64,000 nt of DNA from Elasticomyces elasticus (GCA_035926095.1 JAVRQT010000012.1:1054001-1118000), one strand, 5' to 3'; shown: positions 10,104 to 21,886, counted from the stretch's first letter. Program-made: numbers and translations. The notes: generated by a model from the letters alone, not told the origin.

Positions 10104-12091
10104 TCAACTTACCTGTTGATGGCGAGCGGCCTGGAGGGAGACACCTTGCATTCCTATAGCGTCTTTCCTCGAGACATCAAGCTTCAGCCGTTTGTTTGCC
10201 GTATCCAGGGATGGTGGTGCAAGGAGACCAGCACTTGACGAGCCAGCGCTTTGGCGAAGATGAGCTAGCCCAGTTGTGATGGTTGTGATGGTTGTGTTGG
10301 CCCTACTCCTTCCAGTACAAAGATACCCAGGGTTGGCCTCCGCTTTGCTCACGATGGCTCGAAGAGCATCACGAAGGCCGGTTGCGTCTGTATGCCGCTG
10401 AGGCACAGCAGTATTCTCTTGTCCGTTTGCTATTGCAACGACGAGCAGCTTTTCTTGGACTAAAAGGAGAAGATCTCGGAGTGCGGAACCTCCTGGAGCG
10501 TTGCATTCAGGATCATGCTCCAAGATGTGCCGCATCCAAGATGAAGCAACCTCGCTGACCTCAGCGGTCGAGCCCGTGGTGGTATAGTAGAGCGTGCCTT
10601 TGCCCTTCATGATCGGAGTATCCCAAAACAACTCTAGCTGCTCAAAACCGTACAAGAACCAGATGACTGTCTCGAGCAGGACGCACCCAAGCGACCATAT
10701 GTCATAAAGCCGGGATCTTGGCGCCAGGCCACTAGTACTGACTTCTGGAGCCTCGTACTGAAGGGTCCCATGTGTTGCCTCCGTCGGAAACCCTCTGTGG
10801 TCAGTATTCTGGCTGTGCGATTTTGCCAGGCCAAAATCAGCCATCTTGAGGTTGCCAAGCCATCTGCCCTTGATCTTGAACCGCAGGATGTTTTCAGGTT
10901 TCATATCGCCGTGACGCCAGTGGCTACCTGCAGCTTGACTAGGCTCCCCATTGATACTGACGCCAGGTTCGTTGATTGTTGGGGTGCTCAGGGCGCCCGT
11001 TGTCGTCACACTCTTCAGCGCCATGGACATGCCACTGGCCGAATGCATGTTGCGAGTGGCGGTCGCCAAGCCCCGAAACTGCTTCAACATCTCCATGGTA
11101 TTGGAGCCATTGAACGTGGGAGTCGGCTGTTCTCGCCAAAAAGAAAGGAGATCTCCTCCATCTGCCCATGGCAGCAGCAGATAGTACCGATCAGCCTGGG
11201 CTACAGCTGCGATACGCGGAACGAGCTACTCATCTGTAGGCATCTGCTCACAGACTTTCGCCTCGCCCTCCCAGGCACGCTTAGCAACATCGACCCCTTC
11301 GCCATTTTTATACTCCTTGACTGCAATCCACAATCTTGAGTCCATACCCATCTCACTCCACTAAATTTCACCGCGTTAGTAAGCATTTTAAAATGTTCAC
11401 GAATATTACTCACCCATTCGAACCCTTCCTGGTGCTCAGGATTCAAGAAAGCCTTTCGGACGTCGCCAAAATGGCCACTACTATACTCGTTACCAACTTC
11501 AGTGAAGGGCAAAGGCTGTCTGCAGTGCAGATAATGTACAAACTTGTTCGACCCCGGGCTGAATACAGGAGCCAAGAACATCCATTGCTGGTCGGAGAAG
11601 TTCTTGACCTTGTCCCAAGACCACCCGTGGAAGACTGATCCGAAGGGTTTCGCGATTTTGTTCGGGTCGCCTGCGACGATGGTCCAAGCGTAGTATACGC
11701 CATTCTCCTTCTTGACTTCGATTGGTAGATCTGCATCGGTGATGTTCAGTTCTATCAACTCTTGTAGTGATGTATGGAACTGGCTGGACTTAGAGGACAA
11801 AGCCAGATTAGCGAATATGATTCGCGCACGAGGGTAAATAGACCGGAGAAGGCCCTTTGTAGAATCCGTCAGACATTGCTCCACTATCTCCTTGGTGACA
11901 TGTTTGTGAAATGTTGCTTGTGGTATGAAGTCCTTCCCCTCGCGGGTTTCTTTGCTTTCGGAAGCAAGGTCCACCTTCAACTTGGCTAGGTGTTTCTTCC
12001 AGGTGGGTTTGCAGCGTGCAGGCATGTCGAAGTAGAGCTGTGCCGCGTACAGGAGTCGCTGAACGAATCGTAAAGTCGCACAAATGCTCAT
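10104..12091 (-). pseudogene. Fungal HGD-type protein kinase, interrupted by one in-frame stop
   Basis: Exon 1 runs from about 12091 (start uncertain; an upstream in-frame Met exists at 12220) to 11414. An intron at 11361-11413 starts GTGAGT, has a perfect TACTAAC branch and ends TTTAG. Splicing yields a kinase N-lobe: a Gly-loop-like SSGHFGDV and the lysine segment LWIAVKEY. The frame then meets TAG at 11226-11228, but continues in the same frame with LVPRIAAV, RYYLLLPWADGGDLL, the catalytic loop HGDMKPEN (HGD instead of HRD), MADFGLAK, EAPEV and YDIWSLGCVLLE. So one codon separates this from an intact kinase. Candidate introns that would remove the stop are under 31 nt, too short. It may be a nonsense allele or a sequence error. 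Confidence 0.7.
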
Positions 12092-13244
12092 GTGAGAGTG
12101 GGGAGTGTGCTCGAAAGCTGTGAAACGTTTCCTCGCGCGATCTGTGTAATGTAGTCCTCTGGCACGTCGTAGCTGCCTAAGACCGGTGAGGATTAGTACA
12201 CGCACATGACAATGCGGCACACCACTTCGCTCTCCAGGCCGAGGCAGTGGACGCTAAGCCTCATAGAACAAGCTTAGCGGTATAGCCAGCCACGATCGGC
12301 AGCTGCTCTCAGGCCAACGGGTATGTTTTCAGCTCGGAAGTTGTTACGATTGGCAGGATAAAGCGCCTACCATAGCCCACGGATCACGCTAGCGCCGCTG
12401 CTTCGAAAATCGCCAGTCTGAGGAGAAGGCAAACTCTTCTTGAACGTGATCAAAGGGCAACGCGCCAAGTCCGTATCGCCTTCGGCATGCAGCTCACAGC
12501 ACGTCACAAGTCGACGCATGGCTTAGCCGTGAGTGTGGATGCAGGCAGGGCCAGCAGATTGGCCAGTACCTGGCTCTCGTGTCCTATCATCGCTGAGGTA
12601 CTTTGGTTGTTTTAGCGCCACAATCAAAAGCACATGCTAGTTCTAGCTCCGTTTTGGGCGGAGCGGGGCGTAGCTCGCGGACCGCGTGCTGGCGCCTGGT
12701 ACCCGGAGCTTGACTTGGGCTTGAATCAACGTCTAGAAGTCATTACTAGTGATGTCTGTCCGTCACTTTAGCAATTCAGATGGTCTCGCCCTCGTCTAGA
12801 TAGTCTTGCTCAAGTCAACATTGCTTCAGAAGTCATGTTTACCCGACGTATCGGCGGCAAGTCATACTGTACATGCCCAATCTTCCCAAAAACACCCCAA
12901 GAAACATCCACCCAGATTACGCCTTCGCACCAGATTGTTATGCAGTCCCCAAAGCCAGATGAAATGCCTAGCCGCCAACCCTTTGTTCGCCAGACTCATG
13001 TTTTGCCAACCCTTTTAGATGTCCTGTCACTCCAGTGCCGTTTTTCGTTCTCGTAAGCAGATCATTACCACCCTTCCCATCGCCATGCAATAAGCAGTCG
13101 GTCAACCGTCGGGATTCAAAAGATTCACACAACCTTCTTCCTTCCCACACCCTCACTCTTACCGCGTCCATTCATCACCAGCACCACGTCAGCCGGCTAT
13201 ACTGCCCGAGCCATAGCCGTCCCGCACTAACCTCTACCCCAGAA
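12092..13244. other. Intergenic, no gene seen
   Basis: About 1.15 kb between the kinase 5' end and the Skt5-like stop. The part just above 12092 could hold an upstream kinase exon, since an acceptor-like CTTAG lies near 12180 on the minus strand. Elsewhere only short, unsupported open frames are present. Confidence 0.5.
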
Positions 13245-15299
13245 TTAAAAGATCCCCAAAACCTTCTTCCTCGGAGCCTCCCCCTTCTTCCCATTCAGCT
13301 CGTCCGTCTTCGCCCTCTCTTTAGTCATCGGTATACCAACGGCCGGCTGTACCTCCCCAGCTACCGCAGCTCTGATAATGGATAATCGTTGCTTCGCCGC
13401 TTCATACCCCCGATCAGCAGCCGCCACATACCAAACATTAGCCTGCAACGGATCCCTGCGACACCCTATCCCCATCTCAGTAAAATACCCGCAAGCATAC
13501 TGCGCTTTCGGGAAGCCCAACTCCGCGGCTTGCGTAGCCCACGCATAAGCCTCGCCCTCATCTCGCTCGAGAACGGGTGGTGCGCCCACCATAAACCAAG
13601 CACAAAGCGCCATCATCCCCTCAACATGTCCCCTCGTCGCCGCGCCATTGTAGAAGTGCACCGAAAGCGCCGGATCCCGGGGACAGGCGTAAAGGCCTTC
13701 TTCGTAGGCGCGACCCATCATGAAAGAAGCCTCCACATGTCCCAGCTCAGCAGCCTGCGTCAGAAGTTGAGACGCATACGCTTCATCCACAAAGATTTCC
13801 GACGAGAGGTCGCCGGGGTGGAGGTGGAGGAGAGCGAGTTCGTAGGGGGCGGAATTGTACTGTTGATCCGCTACCTCTTGCGCTCGGCGTAGCCACTTGA
13901 GACCTTCGCGACGCTTCTCTTTGCCGAGCCCGAGATCGCCGCGTAGACATGCTAATCCCAGCCTCGTAGCAGCGCCTGGGTGGGTTTTTGCCGCACTATT
14001 CCTATAGAACTGAACAGCTTTGGGCGCGGACCTCGCGGTTCCCCATCCGAATTCATACGACAAACCGGCGCGGTATCCAGCTTCAGCGTGCCCGTGTTTG
14101 GCGGCTGCCACAAACAAAGGAAAAGCCTTGTCGTGGTCTGGTTTCCCTTTGCTCGTGAAGAGGCCAGAGGAATAGCCGTCCGCTAGGTAGTACTGCCCAA
14201 AGGGATACGCGCGGTCCGCGAGTCGTTGTAAGATGTGTTTAGCTTCTGTGATTAATTCCACGCTATCCAGCCCTCGGGTTGACCCGTCTGAAGCTGTTAA
14301 ATGTGCCGAGGGAGATTGCGCGGCATTAACCATGAAGATTGCGAATTCGTATTGGACTGCTGCATCGTTGGTTTTCTTCACGTTCAGTCTATACATCTCC
14401 AGTGTTTTTTTGGTGTCCATGATTGACAGCCCCGTGCCGACGACATCCCGGAGTCCTGTCGAAGTCGTCGGTGGTTGTGGGGCGACTTGTTGGTTGTAGG
14501 GGACGTTGCTGAGGAGATCGACATAACTCATGGGTCGGCTGGAGGGGGAGCGTCTGCTAGAGCTCACATCTCTTGCGTAGCTGCGAGGGGACCCTGCGCC
14601 ATCCGAGCCGTTGGCGGAGAAAGGGGAGAGTGTCCTGCCTCGAAGTTCGGAGCCGAGGGTGTAAGTCGAAGCTGGGCGTTGGAGACCGCGATTAGGTTGC
14701 AGGAGTTGACTGTCTCTATTTCCTCCCGAAGACCCAGAATGCGAAGACCGATGCGAAGCGACCGTCATCTGTCCCTGACTGGCTCTGTTCTGCACAACCT
14801 GTTTCTTCCTCGGCTCCTGCTCGTCAAAAGCATGATACCGCAGTCCCGGGCTCTGCGGCACATCCTCTTCCTCTTGCTGTCCATCCGGACCCGTCTCCTC
14901 TATCCTCGGCGCCATGACACCAACACCACTACCCGACGACTGCCGGCTGTGCATTGCAGCAGCCATGTATGAACTACTCGGTCTACTTCGTATGGGCAAG
15001 TCTACTACCTCCCCCTCCCTTCCTAACCCAGAGTCGGGGGTTAGAACCCCTCGGCTTGGGGGTCGACTGCCATTGCTCACGCCGAAACCGCGGAAGGTGG
15101 CTGTTTCGGGGGATTGGATGTTTTGTCTTGGTGGGGAGACGCTGACGGGGGATGAGGGCGCGGTTTGGAGGCGTACGGAGGGTTGGAGGTTGGGTATTGA
15201 TTGCCGGTTCAGATTGAGGTCGTTGGTGGAACGGGAGGGCGAGACGGGGGTGGGCAGGTGTCGTGGCGGCGATTGAGGGGGTGGTGGTGAGTGTGCCAT
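13245..15299 (-). CDS. skt5: Sel1-repeat chitin synthase activator, Skt5/Chs4 family
   Basis: Single-exon 684-residue protein. Residues 1-285 are low-complexity, rich in Ser, Pro and Arg. From about 290 (GTGLSIMDTKKTLEMYR) there is a Sel1-type repeat array: YPFGQYYLADGYSSGL, KAFPLFVAAAKHGHAEAGYR, GWGTARSAPKAVQFYRNSA, ALLHL..., EASFMMGRAYEEGL, DPALSVHFYNGAA and AQYACGYFTEMGIGC. The order and wording match fungal Skt5/Chs4 proteins, which bind and activate the Chs3-type chitin synthase at septa and bud necks. Unlike yeast Chs4, the C-terminus (KKVLGIF) has no CaaX cysteine. The gene is divergent from a class IV chitin synthase, its expected partner. Confidence 0.88.
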   Translation of the reverse strand: MAHSPPPPQSPPRHLPTPVSPSRSTNDLNLNRQSIPNLQPSVRLQTAPSSPVSVSPPRQNIQSPETATFRGFGVSNGSRPPSRGVLTPDSGLGREGEVVDLPIRSRPSSSYMAAAMHSRQSSGSGVGVMAPRIEETGPDGQQEEEDVPQSPGLRYHAFDEQEPRKKQVVQNRASQGQMTVASHRSSHSGSSGGNRDSQLLQPNRGLQRPASTYTLGSELRGRTLSPFSANGSDGAGSPRSYARDVSSSRRSPSSRPMSYVDLLSNVPYNQQVAPQPPTTSTGLRDVVGTGLSIMDTKKTLEMYRLNVKKTNDAAVQYEFAIFMVNAAQSPSAHLTASDGSTRGLDSVELITEAKHILQRLADRAYPFGQYYLADGYSSGLFTSKGKPDHDKAFPLFVAAAKHGHAEAGYRAGLSYEFGWGTARSAPKAVQFYRNSAAKTHPGAATRLGLACLRGDLGLGKEKRREGLKWLRRAQEVADQQYNSAPYELALLHLHPGDLSSEIFVDEAYASQLLTQAAELGHVEASFMMGRAYEEGLYACPRDPALSVHFYNGAATRGHVEGMMALCAWFMVGAPPVLERDEGEAYAWATQAAELGFPKAQYACGYFTEMGIGCRRDPLQANVWYVAAADRGYEAAKQRLSIIRAAVAGEVQPAVGIPMTKERAKTDELNGKKGEAPRKKVLGIF

Positions 15300-16718
15300 G
15301 GGCTGTTGCTGTTACTTTTGCTTGTGTTTACTCCTGAGTTTGCCGCAGTGTAGTTGGGAGTATGTTTCGAGACTCAATTGTATCCTCTTTGCGCTCACTG
15401 ATGATGATGCTGTGTTTGTTCTTTGTCCTTCTTCTTCTTACTCTCCAATGTCAGCACTCATCCTCCTTCAACGCATAGTGGGTACGAAGAGCATAAACAC
15501 GGACGCGATTCCGTCGGAGCATGTCACAGAAACTCAAACTCAAACCCGCGACTTCCACGCGGCCTTCGAAAACAGATTCATGCAGGTCTCAAACTTACTG
15601 CTATGCTATTGTTATGCTGTCCGGGAGTATTTCTGGCTTAATGCCGAGGCTTGGGTGACCACCGGATGGGACGAAAGCACAGGAGGGAGTACACGTTTCT
15701 TCTACGAGTACTGAGTCTGAATAGAATACACAACAGCTATGCTCGCCTGGGAGAATTCATTGTACTAGCTATACAGGCAGTAAATTCTTGCATATTTGTT
15801 TGACATGTGCATATGCAGGGCCGCCCCTCCACGCCTTCGTTCATATATCCGCTGCAAGCCGAAAGTGTTTTCGCTGTCCCTGTGCTCGTGCCTGAAGTCC
15901 TGAAGTCTGTTCTTCCGACAGAACACGTAGCTCCCAGCTACAGCATTCCATTGGATTACCGTACCGTCGTCTTTGCTACGACATCAATCGTCGTCCAACT
16001 CATTGAGCAAAAAGGATGCGAACGCTTCGTATCCGTGACGAATAGCGACATGACGTGCTTCCCCGTGCGTGTCTCTCGCTTCAGCATAAAAAGAAAGGAA
16101 GAATGGTCGTGCCGTTGATGCAGGGGTTCAGATCGCCTGGGAGCAGCCGGGGCCCGGAAGGTTGCCATTTTGCCTTCGTTGACAGCAAAGTAACACAACA
16201 CCTCCGCAGTACGACCGCCGACCACGAGCTCATTGTGTATTTCTGGTCGATGTCGTGTACAATGTACCCAGAATAGCAACGTATTCGCAGTGCATCTCGT
16301 ACATTTTATGCATTCGCCACCGCGCTAGAGCAGAGGCGTGCGTGTTGTGGTGTGTGGGGTAGAAAAGCATCGTCTGCAGGGGTTCGGTTCGCATGAGGTG
16401 AGAAAGTAACATCGTCCGAGCAACGCAGACAAGATCCTTTCGCTCGTTTCATCTTGTCGTGCGTACATTCGTTTGCTGTTGCTTGTTTGCATACGTTCGC
16501 TTGAGAGAGTGTAGAGCACTGCCGGACTCACATCAGCTTAGTCTGTTGTTTTGTTTTGTGCAGCTGTCCGCGCGTACATACAGCACTTTTTACTCCATCG
16601 ACCACGAGCACAGCATAGCATTGCAAAAGGAAGAGATTGTGGAAGAATAGAGAACAAACGACGGTAGCACCACATACCCGAGACACGTCTCCCGGCAAGG
16701 AATGCTACACTAGGCACA
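15300..16718. promoter_or_regulatory. Divergent upstream region of skt5-like and chitin synthase genes
   Basis: This 1.4-kb gap contains the start regions of both genes, read in opposite directions. The sequence shows pyrimidine-rich patches and short open frames but no coding sequence I can support. Shared control of the two genes is inferred from their position and related functions only. Confidence 0.5.
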
Positions 16719-19700
16719 ATGGATCCCACCTCGCCCCAACGCCGCCGGGACAGCACCCACCGCCACTCCACCACCCGCCACACCTCCAACACCCGCCGCC
16801 ACTCGACCTCCCGCCGACAATCCGGCGCAGGCATCTCAGACACCCCCTCCGAAGACCGCGAGCAGCGCAAACACCGCCGCGAATCATCCCACGGCCACCG
16901 CCGACCAAGCGAAGACAGAGAACACCGCCACCGCCGCAGACGCAGCTCAGCGACCGCGACCCAAACCCCCGTCAAATCCCGCGCCACAGAGACAATCCGC
17001 CAAACACCCTACACACCCTCGACCCCTCAATACCTAGCCCACGACCCAATGCTCGAAGCCGGTGCCCCTTCAGCCCTAAACAGCGATCTAGGCAGGAAGA
17101 AATCGTTAGTTCGCCCCGAGCGCCGTGCCAACAACCCCGAAGCCCCAGATTACTACTACCGCCAACATGCCCGCGACGGCAGAATGGACGTCATGCCCTC
17201 CGCCACCGGGCGAGACGCGGACAACGACGGGGACGAAGCGACGGTTAGTTCCGGGTCTACGGCGGTGAAAGAGCGTGACACGCCTCCACGAAGAGAGAAG
17301 AGTAATCGCGATACTCCGAAGAAATTGCAGCGGAAAGGGACGGCGAATAGGGAAGAGCGGGACGAGGAGAAACAGCGGCGTAGTAAGCGGGAGAAGAAGG
17401 TTAAGGAAGTGAGTGGGACGCCGACGCTGTGGGGGACTTACTGCCATTTGATTACGTTTTGGTGTCCGAATATTTTCCTAGGATGGGCGGGGATGAAACA
17501 GCGGGAGCAGCAGCGAGCGTGGAGGGAGAAGATGGGGTTGATTTCTATTATCTTGCTTATCATGCTGTTTGTTGGGTTCTTGACGTTTGGGTTCACGCAG
17601 ACGGTTTGTCCCGCTGGTGGACCGACGAGACTCAGGGTGAATAAAGTTGGGGATGGGTATATGATTTTCCATGGCCAGGCTTACGACCTCACGCAATCTC
17701 ATCACCCGCTTGCGAGAGGGATTGCGGCAGGCGGGAACGTGTTATTGGATATGGACGTCCCCCACGGCGGTCAAGACGGATCCTTCCTCTTCCAGAGCGT
17801 AAACGGGGCGTGCAAAGACTTGATCACCGCGAAAGATGGCGGAGGTGTGCCGGTCGACAACGACGGCAACCTAGCCTGGTACTTCCCCTGCAACACGTTC
17901 AACCAGGATGGAAGTAGTAATGCGGAACCGAATATGACGGATCCGTATTATTTTGGGTACGGCTGCCATACTTCCAAAAATGCGCGGACGGATTTTTACG
18001 GGCTGCGAAGCTCGGGAGACGTCTTCTTTACATGGGACGATGTCCGAAACACCTCGCGAAACCTCATGGTCTACTCCGGCGATGTCCTGGATCTGGATCT
18101 GTTGAAGTGGTTCAATAATACCCAAGTCTCGTACCCAAGTATGTTCGACCAGATTCGGGAGAACGATGCTGTCAAAGGCGTCGACGTCACGCTCGCGTTC
18201 GCGAACGGGGGAAACAAGAAAGTGGCGCAGTGTTTCCAGGAGATCATCAAGGTCGGCTCCATCGACACCATGACCGTTGGCTGTATAGCCAGTAAAGTGG
18301 TGCTGTATGTGAGTCTAATTTTCATCCTGGGGATCGTGGCTGTGAAATTCGCTTTCGCGCTGCTATTTCAATGGTTCTTGTGCAGGAGGTTCGCGGCGAG
18401 TAAGACTAGTATGAGTTCGGATAAGAAGAAGAGACAGCAGCAGATTGAGGAGTGGACGGATGATATTTATCGGCCGGCGCCTAAGATGACGGATCCGGCG
18501 AGCAGTGCTGGGGTTGGTGGGGGGATGAGTGAGAGGGGGATGGGGAATGGGAACGGGAATCGGAGGACGAGTTTCATGCCTACTACTTCGCGGTTCACGA
18601 GTCCTTATGCTATTGATGTTGGGAAAGGCAGGCCGGCTCCGACGACTATGGCTAGTCAGCAGAGTACGGCGAGGTTGTTGGGTCCGAGTAGTGGTGGTAT
18701 GGCGGGATTGGGGATGAGTGGTGGGAATAGGAGTGAGATGACTTTACTCAATGATGGTGGTGCGGCGAGGACGGGGAGCGTGAGTGACGGGCGGAGTGGG
18801 AGTATGATGCTGGATTCCAACACGACGCCCACGCAAGCGAGGTACAGTTCTGTGATGGCTACGGAGAGCAGCGGGATGGATTTGTCGTCTGGACCTCAAG
18901 GGTTTATTCACGAGGCTGTTGTGCCGCAGCCGCCGATGGAGTGGCAGCCGTTTGGGTATCCGCTCGCGCATGCCATTTGTCTTGTTACTGCTTACTCTGA
19001 GGGACCGGAGGGGATACGGACGACGCTGGATTCGATCGCGATGACGGATTATCCTAACTCGCATAAATTGATCTTGGTGATTTGCGATGGATTGATTAAG
19101 GGTAAGGGGGAGAGTATGTCGACTCCTGAAGCTTGTTTGGGCATGATGAGGGATCATGCTGTGCATCCTGAGGATGTGCAGGCGTTCTCTTATGTCGCTG
19201 TTGCGAGCGGGAGCAAGAGACATAATATGGCTAAGATTTACTCGGGGTTCTATGATTATGGACGGGATTCGATTATTCCGGTGGAGAAACAGCAGAGGGT
19301 TCCTATGGTTTGCGTGGTTAAGTGTGGGACTCCGGCGGAGGTCTCGGCGAGTAAGCCGGGGAATCGTGGGAAGAGGGATAGTCAGATTATCCTGATGAGT
19401 TTCTTGCAGAAGGTCATGTTTGATGAGCGGATGACGGAGTTGGAGTATGAGATGTTCAATGGGATTTGGAAGATTACCGGGATAAGCCCGGATTTCTACG
19501 AGATTGTGCTCATGGTGGATGCGGATACGAAGGTGTTTCCGGATTCGCTGACGCATATGATTAGTGCGATGGTCAAGGATCCGGAGATTATGGGACTGTG
19601 TGGGGAGACGAAGATTGCGAATAAGACGGCCAGTTGGGTGAGTATGATCCAGGTGTTTGAGTACTTTATCTCGCATCATCAGAGCAAGAGTTTCGAGAGC

Positions 19701-20690
19701 GTGTTTGGGGGCGTGACGTGTTTGCCTGGATGCTTTTGCATGTATAGGATTAAGACGCCGAAGGGGGGGCAGAATTACTGGGTTCCGATTCTGGCGAATC
19801 CGGATATTGTCGAGCATTATTCGGAGAATGTGGTGGATACGCTGCATAAGAAGAATTTGCTTTTGCTTGGGGAGGATCGGTATTTGAGTACGCTGATGCT
19901 GAAGACTTTTCCGAAGCGGAAGCAGGTTTTTGTGCCGCAGGCGGTGTGTAAGACCACGGTGCCGGATACGTTTAAGGTGTTGTTGAGTCAGAGGCGGAGG
20001 TGGATTAACTCGACGGTGCATAATTTGATGGAGCTGGTGCTGGTGAGGGATTTGTGTGGGACGTTTTGTTTCAGCATGCAGTTTGTGGTGTTCATTGAGT
20101 TGGTGGGGACCTTGGTGTTGCCGGCTGCTATTGCTTTTACGGTTTATTTGAGTAAGTCGGCATCCGCTCATACCGTGGGATGGCGTTACTGACTTCTTCG
20201 CGCAGTCATCAAATCGATCGTGGCCGCTGTCACACACACCGTCATCCCGACTATCCCGCTCATTCTGCTGGCTCTTATCCTCGGACTACCCGGTGTTCTG
20301 ATCGTGGTCACGGCCCACCGCATCGTCTACGTTGCATGGATGCTTATCTACCTCCTTTCCCTCCCGATCTGGAATTTCGTCCTCCCGACCTACGCTTACT
20401 GGCACTTTGACGACTTCTCTTGGGGCGACACTCGTAAACAGGAAGGCGAAGTTAAAGGGGCAGGGAAAGCTGGACATGAAGGCGATGGCGAGTTTGATAG
20501 TAGTAAGATTACTATGAAGAGGTGGGGGGATTTCGAGCAGGAGAGAAGGTTGAGAGGGCCGTATAGTTCGAGTGGGTATCGGAGTGGGAGTCCGACGCAG
20601 TTGGCTAGTACGTATGGCGGGAGTGGGCATGAGAGGAAGCCGAGTAATTTGGGCCAGTACTCGGTGGCGGAGTATCGTGATTATCCATAG
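16719..20690 (+). CDS. chs: Chitin synthase, class IV (Chs3 type)
   Basis: Two exons, 16719-20151 and 20206-20690; the 54-nt intron starts GTAAGT, has branch TACTGAC and ends GCAG. Product 1305 residues. Order: a basic Arg/Ser/His-rich cytoplasmic start (1-230), two membrane segments near 268-290 and 527-555 with a cytochrome b5-like stretch between (around GQAYDLTQSHHPL), then the GT2 catalytic domain with MVDADTKVFPDSL, GEDRYLSTLML and QRRRW at 1091-1095, then a C-terminal membrane cluster spanning the intron. It polymerises UDP-GlcNAc into chitin at the plasma membrane. Class IV assignment rests on the Chs3-like layout and the WNFVLPTYAYW-type end; class V/VII myosin domains are absent. 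Its likely activator is the divergent gene at 13245. Confidence 0.95.
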
Positions 20691-20940
20691 CGTTGCGTGG
20701 TGTAAAAAGTGGGTTGGGGGTTTGCATATATGGCGATGAGGCGTTGGTTGGCATTTTCATAGGCATTTAAGGGTGGGCATAATGGTAATACGAATCAATC
20801 TCAACACTACTTACGTGCCTCAGGTTCAAACTATTGCAAAGGGCGACTGTCTTGTGGACGTTGTCGACGGGCATGGTTTGCCCTCGATCGATGCGGTAAT
20901 GTAGCTGATGTCATGGCACTAATGATGATATTGTGAAACA

Positions 20941-20981
20941 CTGCAACATTTCCGACAGGTCTCCATCGTCAAATGTTGCAG
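20941..20981. repeat. 11-bp inverted repeat (possible 3' UTR hairpin)
   Basis: The word CTGCAACATTT at 20941-20951 is repeated as its exact reverse complement at 20971-20981 with a 19-nt loop, about 250 bp after the chitin synthase stop. A second, weaker palindrome follows near 20998-21040. The remaining gap (20691-21169) shows no gene. Confidence 0.5.
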
Positions 20982-21169
20982 GTAAGGGCTCAAGTGTACT
21001 GCTATGACATGCGTGTGTCGAACACTTCGACATAGCAGCACTCTGACAAGCGCCAACCTCATCAACCATTTGAGTATAAAGCATTGGCTCACACCGATCC
21101 CTCTACCGTCCTCTACTATTCACCATTGCTGAAGGTTGCAGAACTGACACCTGGCATACGCCGCTTCCA

Positions 21170-21886
21170 TCATTCGCTAGACGCAACACATCCAGTCTCG
21201 TAATCCCTTGCCGTATAGCCGCGATACACCAGCGCACACTCGCCCCACGTCGCTTCACGGTAGAACGACAGCAGCCATGGGCCTGTCTCGCCGGCTGGAC
21301 TGCTTCCGTTCTTCTGATCGGTGTACGTGTAGTACCCGTCGGCTGTACTCCCATTGGAGCTCAATGCAAAGCCACAGTTGTATGGACCGCTGGCGCTGAA
21401 ACCGAACCCATTCCAGACGATGCTGCCATTGCCGGCAACGTAGACGCTGCCAGTCAGGACTGCTCCTACCTTGGTACTGCATACCACGATCAATTGTGGT
21501 TCATGGGTATGGTGGCTTTCCAAACTTACTACGGTGGTCCGCCATAAGCCGTCTGAGCTAGGACCGGGATTATGTGGCTTGTTTCGAGCTGGTGTACACA
21601 TGTAAGCATGAAGACATGGATTCTTGACCGTCGGAGGCTCCTTACTTCCCACTGCTTCGGCTTGAAGTTGCAGAAAGTTATGGTCTCATTGAAGTTGCTG
21701 TGGTAGATTCCCTGGAAAGAGCGAATGCTCTGGGGAGCGGAGTTGTGATAGTTGTAACTGTTCGGGACTGGACAAAGATCTTGACCGTTGGCTAGCCCGA
21801 GCAGGGCCAAAGCCGATATCTGCGCTGTTCGTGAGCAGGTATGTAGTACAAGTGGTACAAGCACTTACGCAGTATGATAGAACCAT
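21170..21886 (-). CDS. Small secreted protein, unknown function
   Basis: Four-exon model: 21869-21886, 21646-21819, 21530-21588, 21170-21476 (185 residues). Introns at 21820-21868 (GTAAGT), 21589-21645 (GTAAGG) and 21477-21529 (GTAAGT) all end CAG and keep phase. The 18-nt first exon is required for the signal peptide, MVLSYCISALALLGLANG, which is cut by the first intron after six codons. The mature part has cysteines (DLCPVP, TFCNF, PYNCGF, GECALVY, TGCVASS) and several N-x-S/T sites, as in extracellular fungal proteins. I do not recognise a family; an effector-like or cell-surface role would be guesswork. The second intron choice is the least certain. Confidence 0.6.

Noticed and set aside
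11226..11254. Short intron that would remove the kinase stop codon
   Set aside because: GTGAGC to GTAG or GTCTGT to GTAG would be only 26-30 nt, below the 46-nt minimum seen elsewhere here.
15020..15060. Hairpin-like GGGGTTAGAACCCC segment as a tRNA arm
   Set aside because: No acceptor stem or anticodon arm around it, and it lies inside the coding sequence of the Skt5-like gene.
18744..20237. 497-codon open frame antisense to the chitin synthase
   Set aside because: It is a shadow of the GC-biased codons of the chitin synthase; the His/Arg/Leu-rich translation has no domain.
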